NCBI GenBank assembly: GCA_963576735.1
Contig: OY755171.1
Span: 8,680,001 to 8,744,000, forward strand
Length of the DNA stretch: 64,000 bases
From: Bedellia somnulentella
Taxonomy: Eukaryota; Arthropoda; Insecta; Lepidoptera; Bedelliidae
Direction: 5' to 3'
The position numbers were made by a program, and so were the translations under genes. Shown here one piece after another: positions 42,481-54,193 of this stretch. The stretch's first letter is position 1; each line of letters begins with the position of its first letter. Below the pieces are notes generated by a model. The model searched no databases. It had not been told where the DNA came from and saw only the letters and a list, made by a program, of their open reading frames with translations.

Positions 42481-42655
42481 TCATGTGACAGTTTATTTGT
42501 TCAAAACGCCAATAGGCCTGCCCTGTATCACGTGAGAACAATGTCCAAGCAAATCGTGGGTACTCTGAACAACCGGTGACAATGTCACGTGATGTTCAGA
42601 AGTATTAGTACCTCTGCTAACCCCTTCGGGAATATTCGGCGTGAATGTATGAGTC
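42481..42655 (+). mobile_element. SINE-T 3' half
   Basis: From ATCATGTGACAGTTTATTTG to GGCGTGAATGTATGAGTC; the head is missing. Confidence 0.65.
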
Positions 42656-43054
42656 TTTTTTGAGTCAAGATGTAGAATTGTAGACCATCGCCTTTCGAGG
42701 GATTTCAAGAACAATGTAAAGTAGCATATGGTTGAGTCTATTTAATACTGTGCATGTGCAATATGCCAAAATCTTCAATTCGTACAATAATAGAAATACC
42801 GGAAATAGGAAGAATAATACAGTGACCGTCGCTTCCTCATCTAAGAGGCATCTTTGCCAGGTCTACCCATCTCTAAAACTCGTAAAAAAATATTTTTTTA
42901 CAAAAAGAAAACCGACTTCATTGTTGAAAAATCAACCGAAAATAAACAATCAAGTACAAAAAAGGTAAGAAATAAGTTTTTTTTATTAAATATGAGTACT
43001 GTGATTAATAGCTTAGGAATTTCTTTATTCCACACGCGTCAGTTCAACCTACCT
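42656..43054. other. Unassigned DNA
   Basis: Contains an AAACCGACTTCATTG motif near 42912 that resembles the start of the minisatellite unit; otherwise nothing. Confidence 0.4.
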
Positions 43055-43290
43055 AAATCTTAAAATTTTCTTAAATTAATTTACGAGTCGGTGCCATTCA
43101 AACGAAACTAAATTCTCCCTACTATCTATCTCTGATTATTACAATCTAAACAATATATATCTATAGCCTACCATACCATGTAGGTATCCTACATTGTACA
43201 TGTTCATGAAGTGCAAAATACACACTTTTTATCAATTATCACGCAGGCTGGCACCGACTCACAAATTAATTTAAGAAAATTTTAAGATTT
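43055..43290. mobile_element. 236-bp foldback MITE with 42-bp arms
   Basis: 43055-43096 and 43249-43290 are reverse complements with two mismatches. Inner ends are GAGTCGGTGCCA and its complement, the same core that bounds the interior of the 7586-8598 foldback element. Confidence 0.75.
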
Positions 43291-43499
43291 CTTTCTTTAT
43301 TTATTAAATGGTTAATATAAAAATAAATATATATTTCCTTGTAAGGAACAAAGCATAAGAGCAACTTATACAGTCCTAGTAAGCAGCGTTGATTTTTAGG
43401 AAGTGTTTTGCTTCAAAGAATTTTTAAGCATTACTGCTGAGTTTCAGAATGGTGACAAGTTATGTCAAAATACCACAAAATAAAAACGACTATACAAAC

Positions 43500-43697
43500 A
43501 AAAAATCATAGCTTTAAACCCCTAAAAGGGAAAGCCATAGCGAGTAAGGAAAAGATTGAAAAATAAAGGTGGGTGATGGGTTTCCAACCGCATAGCCCAA
43601 CAAACTTCTTGAAATGCCCCAATACCCTTAGTCGTCTCTTGCGAACACCTGCGGGTAGAAATTAGATAGTGCTATTCTAATCCATAACTACACAGCT
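43500..43697 (-). mobile_element. SINE-R copy, diverged
   Basis: Minus-strand copy from GCTGTGTAGTTATGGATTAG at 43697 to CCCTTTTAGGGGTTTAAAGC at 43500; lacks most of the tail. Confidence 0.7.
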
Positions 43698-44952
43698 AGC
43701 AAGGACAAACAAATTATATCATTTAAAGATAAGGGACCACACAGAAAGAGGCTCATTAACTCGGTCATGATATTTCAATTGAAAATAGACCAGTACTTTT
43801 AAATTAAGTCAATCTGAGTAAATATTTTTTGTCGTTCTCGGCAATGGAGGCAACGGTAAATTCATGAGATGAAGCTTTGCAAGTGAAATGAATGGCGGCA
43901 GGCGCGTCACAGGAATATTAAGAACTAAGGAAAATAGTGGATTGAATATCGAATATTAAGGTCGAATATTTACCTGGCCTTCACTCACCTACATAGTATT
44001 ATGCATGAATCTAATGGCGTAAATATATGTTTAAGTCGAAAAGTAGGTACTCTGAACACTGAGCGACAAATTATGATATGTTTTTTTAAATAATTAGGAG
44101 CTTTGCCATCCTCGCAGCGATCCAGGGGATTCACGACGTAACTAAAAAGAAATTTAATAATTTCCAAGACCTAAAACTTTACTATTTGCGATTCAATCCC
44201 ACAAACTTGAGATTCAGCTAGTTCATCTCCAAACAATGGTTTCATCCATAGATATTATCAAATTCACATAGTATCCCTTCCATGGGTTTAATTGCGGAAA
44301 AAATGGATACAATGCTTATAAGCAAAATCCTCTATTCTTTAAGCGCAATAATGAAATATAATATCTCTCTACATCCGGGACCTGTATGTGTACAGGAATT
44401 GTACCCAAGAATTTTTGATAAGAAAGCTTGATGCCTTTTTTGTGATAAAACCGCCAATTTTACTTTTGCTTTTGTACTGAACTGTAAATATTTATTTTGT
44501 GATGTGCAATAAAGTATTTTCTATTTCATACTATTCTACAAGTAAAAAAAGCGGTGTGCACCTATCCACATATCTGCACATTTCAGAAGCTCTAAGCAAA
44601 TAAACGCAGAGTAACACCAACCAACCTCATCCGGAAAGAAAAATCTTCATTGTTAAAATGAGGAGCGGTTATGCATACGAAAACTTATTATTAAACGCGC
44701 CCATACGAAATCAGACATGCTTGTGTGTGACGGGCTTTATTTGGCATTTCACTAAATAAAATCTGGAAATCTGTCGTCCTTTTTACGTTGAATTGAAATT
44801 TCGAATTTAAAGTGGATTTGTTTTATTCAAAGAACAGAGGATTTCTCATGTGTCTGTTCTACTGGCGATAGCAAAGTGCAGTATTAAGTGTTGTTTGAAA
44901 TGTAATTAAAACGTTTTTTACTTTTACACTGGTAGTACAAATGTGTGAACGG
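43698..44952. other. 1.25 kb of unassigned AT-rich DNA
   Basis: No repeat match or credible frame. Confidence 0.45.
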
Positions 44953-45016
44953 GCGTGACAGCTCAGTAGAATGGTATCGTATATTACGCTTAACGGTCTG
45001 GATTCAAGTCCTAGGT
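44953..45016 (+). mobile_element. tRNA-like SINE head
   Basis: CGTGACAGCTCAGTAGAATG (A-box-like) and GGATTCAAGTCCTAGG (B-box-like) lie 35 bp apart; no SINE-T body follows. It may be an isolated SINE head or tRNA relic. Confidence 0.4.
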
Positions 45017-45322
45017 TAGGTTTTCAGCTCGTCATCTTTTAAAAATCATACGTTTTATAAAAGTTCTTTTGAATACAGGAGATGACATTTTGATCAACAA
45101 GATTTGTAACACTATTAACAATCATCTTATTTTCTTTTCACAAGCACACAGGTTTACACTACAAGGCTTCTCTCGATACAAAGTCAAATATATTTACATT
45201 ACTCACTAATACTACACTGCTCTACACTAGACTTGACGTCCCCGGAACTGCGACGCTGCTTATCGCCACTACAGGAGTTTTATCCGTTCATTTATTTTAT
45301 CATACATTTATATTACTTCCAA
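45017..45322. other. Unassigned DNA
   Basis: No feature recognised. Confidence 0.45.
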
Positions 45323-45600
45323 CGGATTTACGGCGACTAAGGGTATTGGGGCTTTTTAAGTGATTTTGGGCGATGCGGTTGAAAACCCATCACCAAAACA
45401 TTTATTTTACAATCTATTCTCCAGTGCCAAAAGTGCCTGAAGATTTTTCTGATCCTGAGTCTCTGGTTAACTTCTATAGCCGTAAGTATGTGAACGTATG
45501 TTCCCCACGTAACTTCCAAAAGTGTTTAAATAATTTCTTATTTTGAAGCTCTGGATTCCTCATCTCGGGATTTATAGCCGCGAGTATTAGATATGTAATA
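45323..45600 (+). mobile_element. Two SINE-R fragments in tandem
   Basis: 45323-45500 covers the body from CGACTAAGGGTATTGGGG to CTATAGCCGTAAGTATG. 45501-45600 repeats the 3' half (CCACGTAACTTCCAAAAGTG to GCCGCGAGTATTAG). Confidence 0.65.
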
Positions 45601-45639
45601 GATATTATAATGCAATTTTAACTTACTTTTTTAATACTC

Positions 45640-45745
45640 GATCGCCACTTTGAATGATCTTGACAAATCTTTCTGGCTTACCTAACATTTATTATTCTTC
45701 TTATATTATGTTCTTTTATTCTCTCACTTCCAACTCCCGCTTTTA
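45640..45745 (-). mobile_element. RTE LINE 3' fragment
   Basis: TCGATCGCCACTTTGAATGA onward matches the last codons of the RTE family on the minus strand; the tail is lost. Confidence 0.55.
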
Positions 45746-46066
45746 TAATAAAAATATCCATTTGTTCTATAAACCTGCTAACACTACCATCAACTATGCA
45801 ATTTGAAAACCATGTTTTTCATTTCAATTTACAAATTTCAATCGGAACTGTTTTTGTTGACTGCATGCATACACGTTTTGTGTATGACCTCTGAAATTAT
45901 TCCTACGCACAGACACAATACGCCGAAACGTGTTTGTATACACTTCATTAAATGTATAGCGCACGTTGCTTCGTGAGATGAAAATAGTATACAAATTTTT
46001 TGCTGTGTTATGTTTTACTCGCAAACTATATAAAACCTGAATGTTTAGTATGATTAAGGTTTTCAT

Positions 46067-46301
46067 ATATACATACATACATATACTCACGCCATTAGTT
46101 CTCATTGGGGTAGGCAGAGACTATTGATCGCCACTTCGCACGATCCTGACAAACCTCTCTAGCTTCGTTTACATCCATCAATCTTATCATACATGCTCTT
46201 TTATTCTTCATACTTCGGACGTCAGCCTTTTTGAGCACACTCTCAATTTAGTCCAAGTGTGTTCACCGTGGTTGTCCTCTACTAAGATTACCATCCACAC
46301 T
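46067..46301 (-). mobile_element. 5'-truncated RTE LINE with target duplication
   Basis: Only the last 235 bp of the RTE family, from CCTAGTGTGGATGGTAATCT to the (GTAT)n tail. AGGTTTTCAT is duplicated at 46057-46066 and 46302-46311. Confidence 0.8.
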
Positions 46302-46433
46302 AGGTTTTCATTGTGTTAATAATCTGCCTTCAGTTTGATACAAATCAATAATATATAATATTGTTATGTTTTATTTAGTTACAACTTTCAGCGGGTTAGA
46401 ATTTTATATTTTTACGATGATCAAGATTTTTCA

Positions 46434-46492
46434 GGATTGTGCAAAGTGGCGATCGATAGTCTCTGCCCAGCCCAATAGGAACCATTAGGGTT
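46434..46492 (+). mobile_element. RTE LINE 3' scrap
   Basis: CAGGATTGTGCAAAGTGGCG to CCCAGCCCAATAGGAAC on the plus strand, without tail. Confidence 0.5.
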
Positions 46493-47797
46493 AATTATTA
46501 GTAAGTAAATAAGTCCTACGGTTAGGACATTGTAGGCTCAATATCATGTGTATCCAACAATTAAGATTTAAGATTTCCTCCTGCTCTTCTTCGACTGAAT
46601 ACTATAGAAACTGAAGTGCGGTGGACTATGGCTTAATCACCCTATTTAGGGTAGCGTTGAGCCTCTCTCGGTGGGGACATATATGAGCTGTCACGACTTA
46701 TAAATGCTTAATAACCCAAACTCTCACACGCACATGCCTACAATTTTATTAGTACAGGAGCGACAGGTCTGTGGGATAATTCATTAGAAATTTTAATAGG
46801 ACCCGCCATTATCATGTAAATACAAGTTGCGGGGATTTAATTAAACTCTCTTACTGCTGTGCTATTCGGATTTATTCTTTTTTAACTCTTTACCTCAATA
46901 TTTTATGCCGTTGAGTGTAAAATTGAAGTATTAGTGCCCTATTTTTTCCCATGCATGGTTGATAAAGTAGGCACGAGTTACATGAAATAAGGTTTAAAAT
47001 AAAGCATAGTCAAACATCTTTTTTGTAACTTAGTTGGTAGCTCTTGCATTTTGTTCTTAAGTCAACATGACTAAAAACTTATTATATTAAAGATGATTGA
47101 TACATCTAGTAAATCTTTCATTTAAATTTTACTTTCTAATCTTTCTCGATTTAACTTAAAGGCTAAAAGGGTTCAAAGTAAAATAATATCCAGATAATTT
47201 ATCCAACATCATTGCATCAAGAATTGATCATTATAACGAAGTAAAATACAGATACTCATATGTATTTTATTGACATTGTATTAAAGAAACATCGTGTTTA
47301 ACTAACCAGATATTGTCAGCATCTTCTAGTTTTAATACTTATCATTAGGCTTCCAGGTGTAACAACAAAATTTTATAAAAAGAGTTCGAATAGGCACCGC
47401 TGTTTAGTATGCTAAAATTAAATCCATTTCCGTACCTTATTTGCTTGACCCGGAGCAGAAGGCACGGGTGATCCCGCCCAAATCACTAATATCGCTGAGT
47501 AAATATTTTTTACAAAATCCCGTTTATCCTAGAGTTGTCGACAGCGCTTTTGTAAGTAGGGTTATATTTGAAGTCTAATGAAAGATTCAAGTCTTTAGGG
47601 AAATTTGTAATGAGTTTCGTAACTCAATAACAAAGTTTAACTTCAGCCTGAATTATGAAAAAAAAAAGGTTTTGTGCTATAGTGTGTAGTGAAACAAATG
47701 GATTTTTTTTAAAAACCCATTATCAAGCTCTTAATTTATTATATTAATCTTCAGGTATTAATTTTGCAAACTTAATTTGTATAATATATATATATAT
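46493..47797. other. Mostly unassigned; possible old LINE tail near 46600-46700
   Basis: 46640-46705 (GGGTAGCGTTGAGCCTCTCT, GGTGGGGACATATATGAGC) resembles decayed 3' ends of a common moth LINE. Nothing else recognised. Confidence 0.3.
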
Positions 47798-48253
47798 ATC
47801 GCCACTTAGTACGATCTTGACAAACCTCTCTTGCTTCCCTTACATTCATTATTCTTCTCATACATGCTCTTTTATTCTTCTCACTTCGGACCCCCGCCTT
47901 TATAAAGAACGTTTTCTATCTGGTCAAGAAACGTTTTACGAGGCCGTCCTCTACTAACAATCCCATCCACATTGGCTCTATATATCTTTTTCGCTACTTT
48001 ATTTTCATCCATGCTCTCTATGTGCCACCACCTCAACATTCCTTTTTCTATCTTGCATACTACGTCATCTTTCATACCTACTCGTTCACGGATCACAGTA
48101 TTTCTCACTCTATCACACAGCCTTACATTACATATACTTCTGAGGGATCTCATTTCCACTGCATTATGCACAGCCATTCGAGCCTTTTCTGACAACGATT
48201 GGCTCAACATCAGACTGTTCATGGCTCCATTCACCGCGTTTCCCTTATTTACA
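47798..48253 (-). mobile_element. RTE LINE fragment without tail
   Basis: Minus-strand copy ending at ATCGCCACTTAGTACGATCT (47798), directly beside an AT dinucleotide run; the canonical tail is missing. Coding part below. Confidence 0.75.
47881..48234 (-). pseudogene. RTE reverse transcriptase C-terminal part with internal deletion
   Basis: 117 codons from NGAMNSLMLSQSLSEKARMA to KTFLDQIENVLYKGG. Compared with the 37123-37776 copy, the stretch between AVHNAV and EMRSLR (VLVPTLMYGSECWVWQ in the other copy) is deleted, and one codon is lost in LRWWHIESMDE. The frame then diverges before the DVNEAREV end. Inactive. Confidence 0.7.
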
Positions 48254-50040
48254 TCATGTTAACATTATTATTCTTAATTGGTGGATGATATAAGATTGTA
48301 TTGGTGTACGCTATATAAGAATACTTTATACTTCTTTTGCGATAAAGCGTGGTAAAATAAAAAATAACATTAATAACGAATTTAAAATGCCAGTTGCATT
48401 TTATTTAAAACTAAATATTTAAATAACACATTTAAAGGTCTAATTACCTCTAAATAGATAGTAAAAATACTAATTACGGGAGCTTTCTTATCAGGTTATT
48501 TCTTGCCTTAAATAAAATAAAGACACATAGTTTTTTTATGCAAATGCATATAATTTTGGCTCTTTTTGAATAATTTTATGTAATCCCAAATTTTATTCTA
48601 GATTTAAAAAGGACGCTATTTTGCAAGTAAAGATAGCTAAAGATTGAAATAAAACCTAATCAGTATTCCTAGCAACATCACGCTCAATGGCGTCATCCTC
48701 TGTCTTGACACAACGAGACTTTATTAAAGCACTCGCATCTTTTTTAAATTTTTAATATATACTTTTAAGACGTTATTCGAAGAATTTTGCAATTACTTAT
48801 TAGTTATTCAGACTATGTTATTCAGAACAAGGTAAGTATATTTTGTTAAATTTTTGAAATCAGTTTCATAGATTAAGGGCCTCCCCGCATTTTGCAGCTA
48901 TTGCGCTCACTCTTACGTCAAATTTACTGAGAGTGACAGGGACGGAAAAAACGCGCGCGCAGGATAAATGTAGTTTATTTAGTTTTATTGAATAACTATA
49001 ATGTTTAAATGAAAAGTTAAACATCAAAGCTACAGATCTTAAAGCTACGCGTATATAGACACATAATGAGTTCACATGTATGCTATGCCTGTGGAGCCTA
49101 TACGGTTTTTATGAAAACAAAGCATGTTCCAATTAAATTTTTTTCATCATATTTTTCAACAAATTATTAAAAAGTTAAACATCAAATTTTAACACCATGA
49201 ACTAATCACCAACATATATTTTATTCATGTCAAATCAATATCATCAAATCAGACTTTATAGAATTTCCAAACAATCAATATCAATGTATTTTTCCGGGGA
49301 CGCCCTTAAGAGACCCACTTGTGTTTATTACTTATTATAAATATGGATGTTATTAATTTTGTAGCATTTCATTTTACTCTTGAAGTACTCAACGCAACTT
49401 ATATATTTATTAACCATTTTGCTGTTTAATTATCTTCTTCTCTTGGTGCTCCTAAGCTTTTATCTAAAAATCGGACCCACCAAATGGTAACAAAATTAAC
49501 GATAACATTTATACCAATCGTGTTGTTCGCCCGAGATGACTAAACTTTCTTTAATTATCTGAGGACATACTAAATCATGTTCGTTCCTGAAACCGTTAAG
49601 TACCACCCAAATATCTAGTTATGAAATTGTAAACATTTATCAACAACTACACGCGTCAACAAATTGAAATCGTGCTTTTATTGACTCAGCGTAGACTGCT
49701 GTTGATACAACGTAGCTCGGGGCGAGCGATAGGTACCGCTCTGTCATATGTTTATTTGCAATTGGTGGAAATGGAAATTCGTTTTTTAAATAACTGTCAG
49801 CCAATCAATCATAGGACTCCAGTTTGGTTATGCGAGAGTGAATTTACTACCCAGTTTTATGGGTATAGAGGTGAAAAGAGAAATCAGCAACTAAGAGAAT
49901 GTTTTATTGTTCAGCTATATTTAGGAGCAGAGATCAATAGATAATAAAATACAATCTCAATGGAATAAGGTTCCCAACTTAATAGTGGCTTTCGTACTCA
50001 CAGAAATAGATGGAGCACTTATCCCTTATAATACCTATTA
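48254..50040. other. 1.8 kb without recognised features
   Basis: Includes a 90-codon plus-strand frame (49672-49944) with no recognisable domain and a GC-richer patch at 48880-48965 with a short palindromic pair (CACTCTTAC, GAGAGTG). I cannot assign either. Confidence 0.4.
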
Positions 50041-50057
50041 TATAGCATTAAAAGCAT
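50041..50057. repeat. 17-bp direct repeat, left of palindrome
   Basis: TATAGCATTAAAAGCAT, repeated exactly at 50744-50760. Confidence 0.85.
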
Positions 50058-50743
50058 AGTATTTTCTAAGATTTTCACGATTGCACATTATAATTGAAAC
50101 AACTTTTGATTTTCGGATATTTTAATCGCGTATTATTACATTATTTTTAAAGCCCGACGTTTCGAAAACTTTTCAGTTATCATGGTCACGGGAAGACTGA
50201 GGTGTTATTTGTCATTATACAGTACTATAAAATTATTAATACTAACTACCTTCACAAAATTTTAAGTTACATTTGCGTTTAATATTTGCTATGTACAAAA
50301 AGAGCTAATGTTATCTGGAGTCTTGCTAGTGTTCTTCCCTCGCTTAGTTGTGCTAATGATCGGGTTCCAAGCAGGTGGTAATTGCCAACCATCATCTCTA
50401 TTGAAGTTTGAAATAAAGAAACATCCAAACTTCAATAGAGATGATGGTTGGCAATTACCACCTGCTTGGAACCCGATCATTAGCACAACTAAGCGAGGGA
50501 AGAACACTAGCAAGACTCCAGATAACATTAGCTCTTTTTGTACATAGCAAATATTAAACGCAAATGTAACTTAAAATTTTGTGAAGGTAGTTAGTATTAA
50601 TAATTTTATAGTACTGTATAATGACAAATAACACCTCAGTCTTCCCGTGACCATGATAACTGAAAAGTTTTCGAAACGTCGGGCTTTAAAAATAATGTAA
50701 TAATACGCGATTAAAATATCCGAAAATCAAAAGTTGTTTCAAT
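50058..50743. mobile_element. Perfect palindrome (foldback element) with 322-bp arms
   Basis: Arms 50089-50410 and 50426-50747 are reverse complements with no mismatch that I can find, around a 15-bp loop (50411-50425). Outer parts contain CCCGACGTTTCGAAAAC and ATGGTCACGGGAAGACTGAG, phrases known from moth dispersed repeats. A 31-bp non-palindromic stretch (50058-50088) separates the left arm from the left flanking repeat. The same 79-codon frame appears on both strands because of the symmetry and has no coding significance. Confidence 0.85.
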
Positions 50744-50760
50744 TATAGCATTAAAAGCAT
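50744..50760. repeat. 17-bp direct repeat, right of palindrome
   Basis: TATAGCATTAAAAGCAT; its first 4 bases overlap the end of the right arm. Confidence 0.85.
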
Positions 50761-51436
50761 TTTATTCATACAAAGTAATAAAATAAACTCATAATTTTAG
50801 TTACAAAACTAGGGTTGTTTTTCCATATACATACATATACTCATGCCATTAATTCCCAATAGGGGTAAATTCCATTTGTACCAACCCGTCAAATCTTTTG
50901 AGCCTAAATTACTTTCGCCAATTTTTTTCATTGTTGCCCTTCTATTTCAAGGTATATTAATTGACACATGTCTCGTCAATCGTCATTATGCTAAAATGAG
51001 AACTATTTTTGCTACCAAATTTCCAAATTGAATAAAACGTCATAGTTTTTGTGTTTTAAACGATAATCAAATTTATAACACAATAAATATACCATTCCTT
51101 TTTGCATGTGAAGAAAGAGGCTGATTGTTTTGCGATGTAGCTGGAGACTCACCACCAGCAGTCTTATATTTTATCTTTTTTCTCCATTTAAAACGGTCTA
51201 ATTATGAAGCTCAGGCTTTCCTTTTTTTTAGGTTGTATAGTTTCGAGTATGTAGATATGGGATCCCCAACATATGTTTATTAAATTGCTTACCTCAAATT
51301 CTTGTAACAAATTGAAACTTCGCTTATATCAACAGAACAGTCTTTTCATAAAATGTTACCACAGGTGAGTCATCAAGCGGCTTTGTGTTATGCATTCGTT
51401 AAAATTGGCACTACAGTAACATTACAATCACAAAAT
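50761..51436. other. Unassigned DNA with an RTE scrap and an old SINE-R
   Basis: 50826-50866 is an RTE 3' scrap on the minus strand (ACATATACTCATGCCATTAA). 51131-51255 is a very diverged SINE-R (GCGATGTAGCTGGAGACTCA to AGTTTCGAGTATGTAGATA). Confidence 0.45.
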
Positions 51437-51487
51437 ATATACATACATATACTCACGGCTATGAATCCCTAGAAGGGGTAGCCAGAT
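51437..51487 (-). mobile_element. SINE-R split copy, part 1 (3' end)
   Basis: ATACATACATATACTCACGG to GGGGTAGCCAGA. The family continues at 56694 after a 5.2-kb interruption; about 15 bp of the expected sequence between the two parts are missing. Confidence 0.65.
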
Positions 51488-52035
51488 ATTTCGTTAATAA
51501 TAATAAATTCATAAACATAAAAACATAAACATAAACATTCTTTATTGTTCCAAAATAGTTAACAAAAGCATTAGATTATACAGTAAAAAATAATTTTAAA
51601 TTTGCGGGTATCCGCGTTTTTGCTTTGTGTCGAGCATTCTAACGGTCCTCGCACTAGGTAAAACCTGTATCGCGAGGTCCCATAGGTGAGTATTACAGTA
51701 TAAGCTATAATATTATAGCTATAAAGTAAAGCGGATGTTGAACGAAGTATAGTTTTATTTAGTTACTAGTACGTTTTTAAAATATTGGGTATTTTATATA
51801 TTTTGGGTAATTGAATGTTTAGTAGTAATTTATGTATGTTATTATAGTTATAGAGAAAATAATGTATATATATGTATATATATATATAAATATTTTTAAA
51901 TTTTGTATTAATAGTTGTTAAATATAAAATACTTTATATAATAAAATATAGTGTTTAATATGTTATAACTATGTATAATTTTTGTTGAAGTAATGATTGA
52001 CAGATTCTTACACCTATTCAAAATATACTTTTAAC

Positions 52036-54189
52036 TTATTCGACAACTGTTATGATTTGCTCTGTATTAACATAGTCAAGTTTTTGTAGCCAGTTTCTAA
52101 TCCTGATTTTGGCTTCGTGATATGTACAGCTTTTAAGTTTGCAAGCCAATGCAGCTTTATTAAATATATATGGGTGTAAAAATAAACTTTGTCTTCTTGC
52201 AAATGATGTGTAGATTTTAGGAGTAGAAGCTCGAAAAACTCGACTGGTTTGACGATCTTTGCAGTATTGGGTATTAGAAAATTCAGAATAGAATCGCAAC
52301 ACGCTCCGCCAGATATAAAGTCCTCGCACACTGAGTATTTCACATTCTGTATATAGCAAGTTTGTGGGATATCTCATTTTTTTATTAAGCATTGTTTTAA
52401 GAACTGCCCGTTGGGCTCTTTCGACCCCAATCATAACTGTCTTTGCTGCTCCTCCCCAGATAGAAAGGCAGTACATAATTATCGGTTGGCAAATTGCCAC
52501 GTAAATCCTAAATAGCAGCTTGCGCTCAATACAGAATCTTAGTATTCTCATTATATAAATAATTTTTCTAACCTTCCCTGACACATGCTTTATGTGTTCT
52601 TTAAAGGATAACCTGTCATCCAAAACTACACCTAAGTATTTTAAGGATGAAGACCTAACTAAACAAGGACAAGAACACTTGCGATGGGGATAGTAGTGGC
52701 ATTCATGTATTTGTAAAATATATGTTTTAGCAGGTGCTAGAGCTGCAGTTTTTGAAAAAGGTATGTATGTAGTTTTTTCCTTATTAAGAGACAGTAAATT
52801 ACTATTAAGCCACTCATTTATTTGGGCCATTCCTGCCTCCGCTACGGCATAAACCTCTGACCAAGTGCTACCGTAGAATATCACCGCTGTATCATCTGCA
52901 TAACAAAATATTTCTGCATTTTTAAGATCGATACTGCCAATATCATTTAGGTAAATCGAAAACAGTGTAGGTGAGAGTGTACCACCTTGCGGAACACCAA
53001 AGAGGACATCCAGATCCGTACTCGATTGATCACCAATTCTAGTACACTGTTTCCGATTACTGAGATATGATTTCATCCATTTGTAAGCGATTCCTCTTAC
53101 GCCCGAGCGGTATAATTTTCTTAACAATATTGGAATGGACACTGTATCAAAGGCTTTCCTCAGATCGAGGAAAACCCCTAGACAGTGTTTGCCTTTATCC
53201 AGTAACTTAGTTACAGTAGTTACTAGTCCACTTACTGCGTCTTCCGTAGACTTTCCTTTGCGAAATCCAAATTGATTCTCATACAGTATGTTTTTCTTTT
53301 CTAAGAAGTTACTAAGCCTGATGTTAACTATTTTCTCTAATACTTTGGAGATTGACGGGAGCAAGGAGATAGGGCGATAATTTGAAGGCTCAGACTTGGA
53401 ACCACTCTTGTACAACGGACATACTACCGCAGTTTTCCATTCATCTGGAAATTCACCAGACTCTAGACTCTGATTATAAATGTGAACCAAAGGCTCAGTG
53501 ATAAATTTTTTCATCTTCTTTAATAAGTCATTACTAATTCCATCTTTACTAGAGGCAACCGATGAACTCAACTGTGTAATAATTGAATGAACTTCTACAT
53601 CATCAGTCGGCTGCATGAAAAAACTATCCAATAAGGACTTATTAGATGACACTTTTGAGGCCAGTGAAAGTTCACTTTCATTGTGTTTCGTTAATATTTC
53701 GTCAGCTAGCCTTTTTCCTATCCCGCAAAAGAATTTATTACAGTCCTCTATAGGGCCATTGTTATCTGCTGTTTTAAGTTCTGTATTGGGTGTTTTATTG
53801 GTATTGGAGTGACAAACTGATTTTATGGTTTGCCACAATCTCTTTGGATCGCCTTGGGATTCCTCAAATTCCATCTGTAGGTAATTATTTTTAAGTTTAT
53901 GTAATAGGTTCACAAGAAAGTTTCTATATCGTTTGTAGATAAGGAGAGTTAGAGCATCTTCCGGGTTTTTACGAACTTTTTTGTGGAGAGCGTCGCGATG
54001 TCTCATATATTTGATTAGTCCTGGTGTGATCCAGAGCTGCAGACCGAATTTAGTTCGGCTTATCCTCAATGTTTTAATATTTTTACCTAAAATCGATTTT
54101 ATAATTTTTGAAAACATTTTTACCGATGAGGAGAGAGTGTCAGCTTTCAAAAACTCCGACCAGTCAGTACCCGCTAAATCCTTCTGCAC
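52036..54189 (-). CDS. CR1-like ORF2, reverse transcriptase part
   Basis: 717 codons without a stop. Order: a linker rich in basic residues, YRPISLLPSISKVLEKIV (box 1), NQFGFRKGKSTEDAV, GVFLDLRKAFDTVS (first catalytic Asp, residue about 340), GVPQGGTLSPTLFSIYLNDI, CYADDTAVIF (catalytic DD, about 430), NSNLLSLNKEKTTYIPF, LKYLGVVLDDRLSFKEHIKH and a C-terminal tail with RRQSLFLHPYIFNKAALACK. Box wording fits the CR1/L2/Rex group more than Jockey. No RNase H is present. In the A-run at about 54205-54211 one extra base separates it from the endonuclease frame; removing that base would join the two. The reported ATG is therefore internal to the real ORF. Confidence 0.85.
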   Translation of the reverse strand: MQKDLAGTDWSEFLKADTLSSSVKMFSKIIKSILGKNIKTLRISRTKFGLQLWITPGLIKYMRHRDALHKKVRKNPEDALTLLIYKRYRNFLVNLLHKLKNNYLQMEFEESQGDPKRLWQTIKSVCHSNTNKTPNTELKTADNNGPIEDCNKFFCGIGKRLADEILTKHNESELSLASKVSSNKSLLDSFFMQPTDDVEVHSIITQLSSSVASSKDGISNDLLKKMKKFITEPLVHIYNQSLESGEFPDEWKTAVVCPLYKSGSKSEPSNYRPISLLPSISKVLEKIVNIRLSNFLEKKNILYENQFGFRKGKSTEDAVSGLVTTVTKLLDKGKHCLGVFLDLRKAFDTVSIPILLRKLYRSGVRGIAYKWMKSYLSNRKQCTRIGDQSSTDLDVLFGVPQGGTLSPTLFSIYLNDIGSIDLKNAEIFCYADDTAVIFYGSTWSEVYAVAEAGMAQINEWLNSNLLSLNKEKTTYIPFSKTAALAPAKTYILQIHECHYYPHRKCSCPCLVRSSSLKYLGVVLDDRLSFKEHIKHVSGKVRKIIYIMRILRFCIERKLLFRIYVAICQPIIMYCLSIWGGAAKTVMIGVERAQRAVLKTMLNKKMRYPTNLLYTECEILSVRGLYIWRSVLRFYSEFSNTQYCKDRQTSRVFRASTPKIYTSFARRQSLFLHPYIFNKAALACKLKSCTYHEAKIRIRNWLQKLDYVNTEQIITVVE

Positions 54190-54193
54190 TGCA

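Noticed and set aside
50289..50547. Two identical 79-codon frames on opposite strands
   Set aside because: They arise from the perfect palindrome; no domain or codon bias supports coding.
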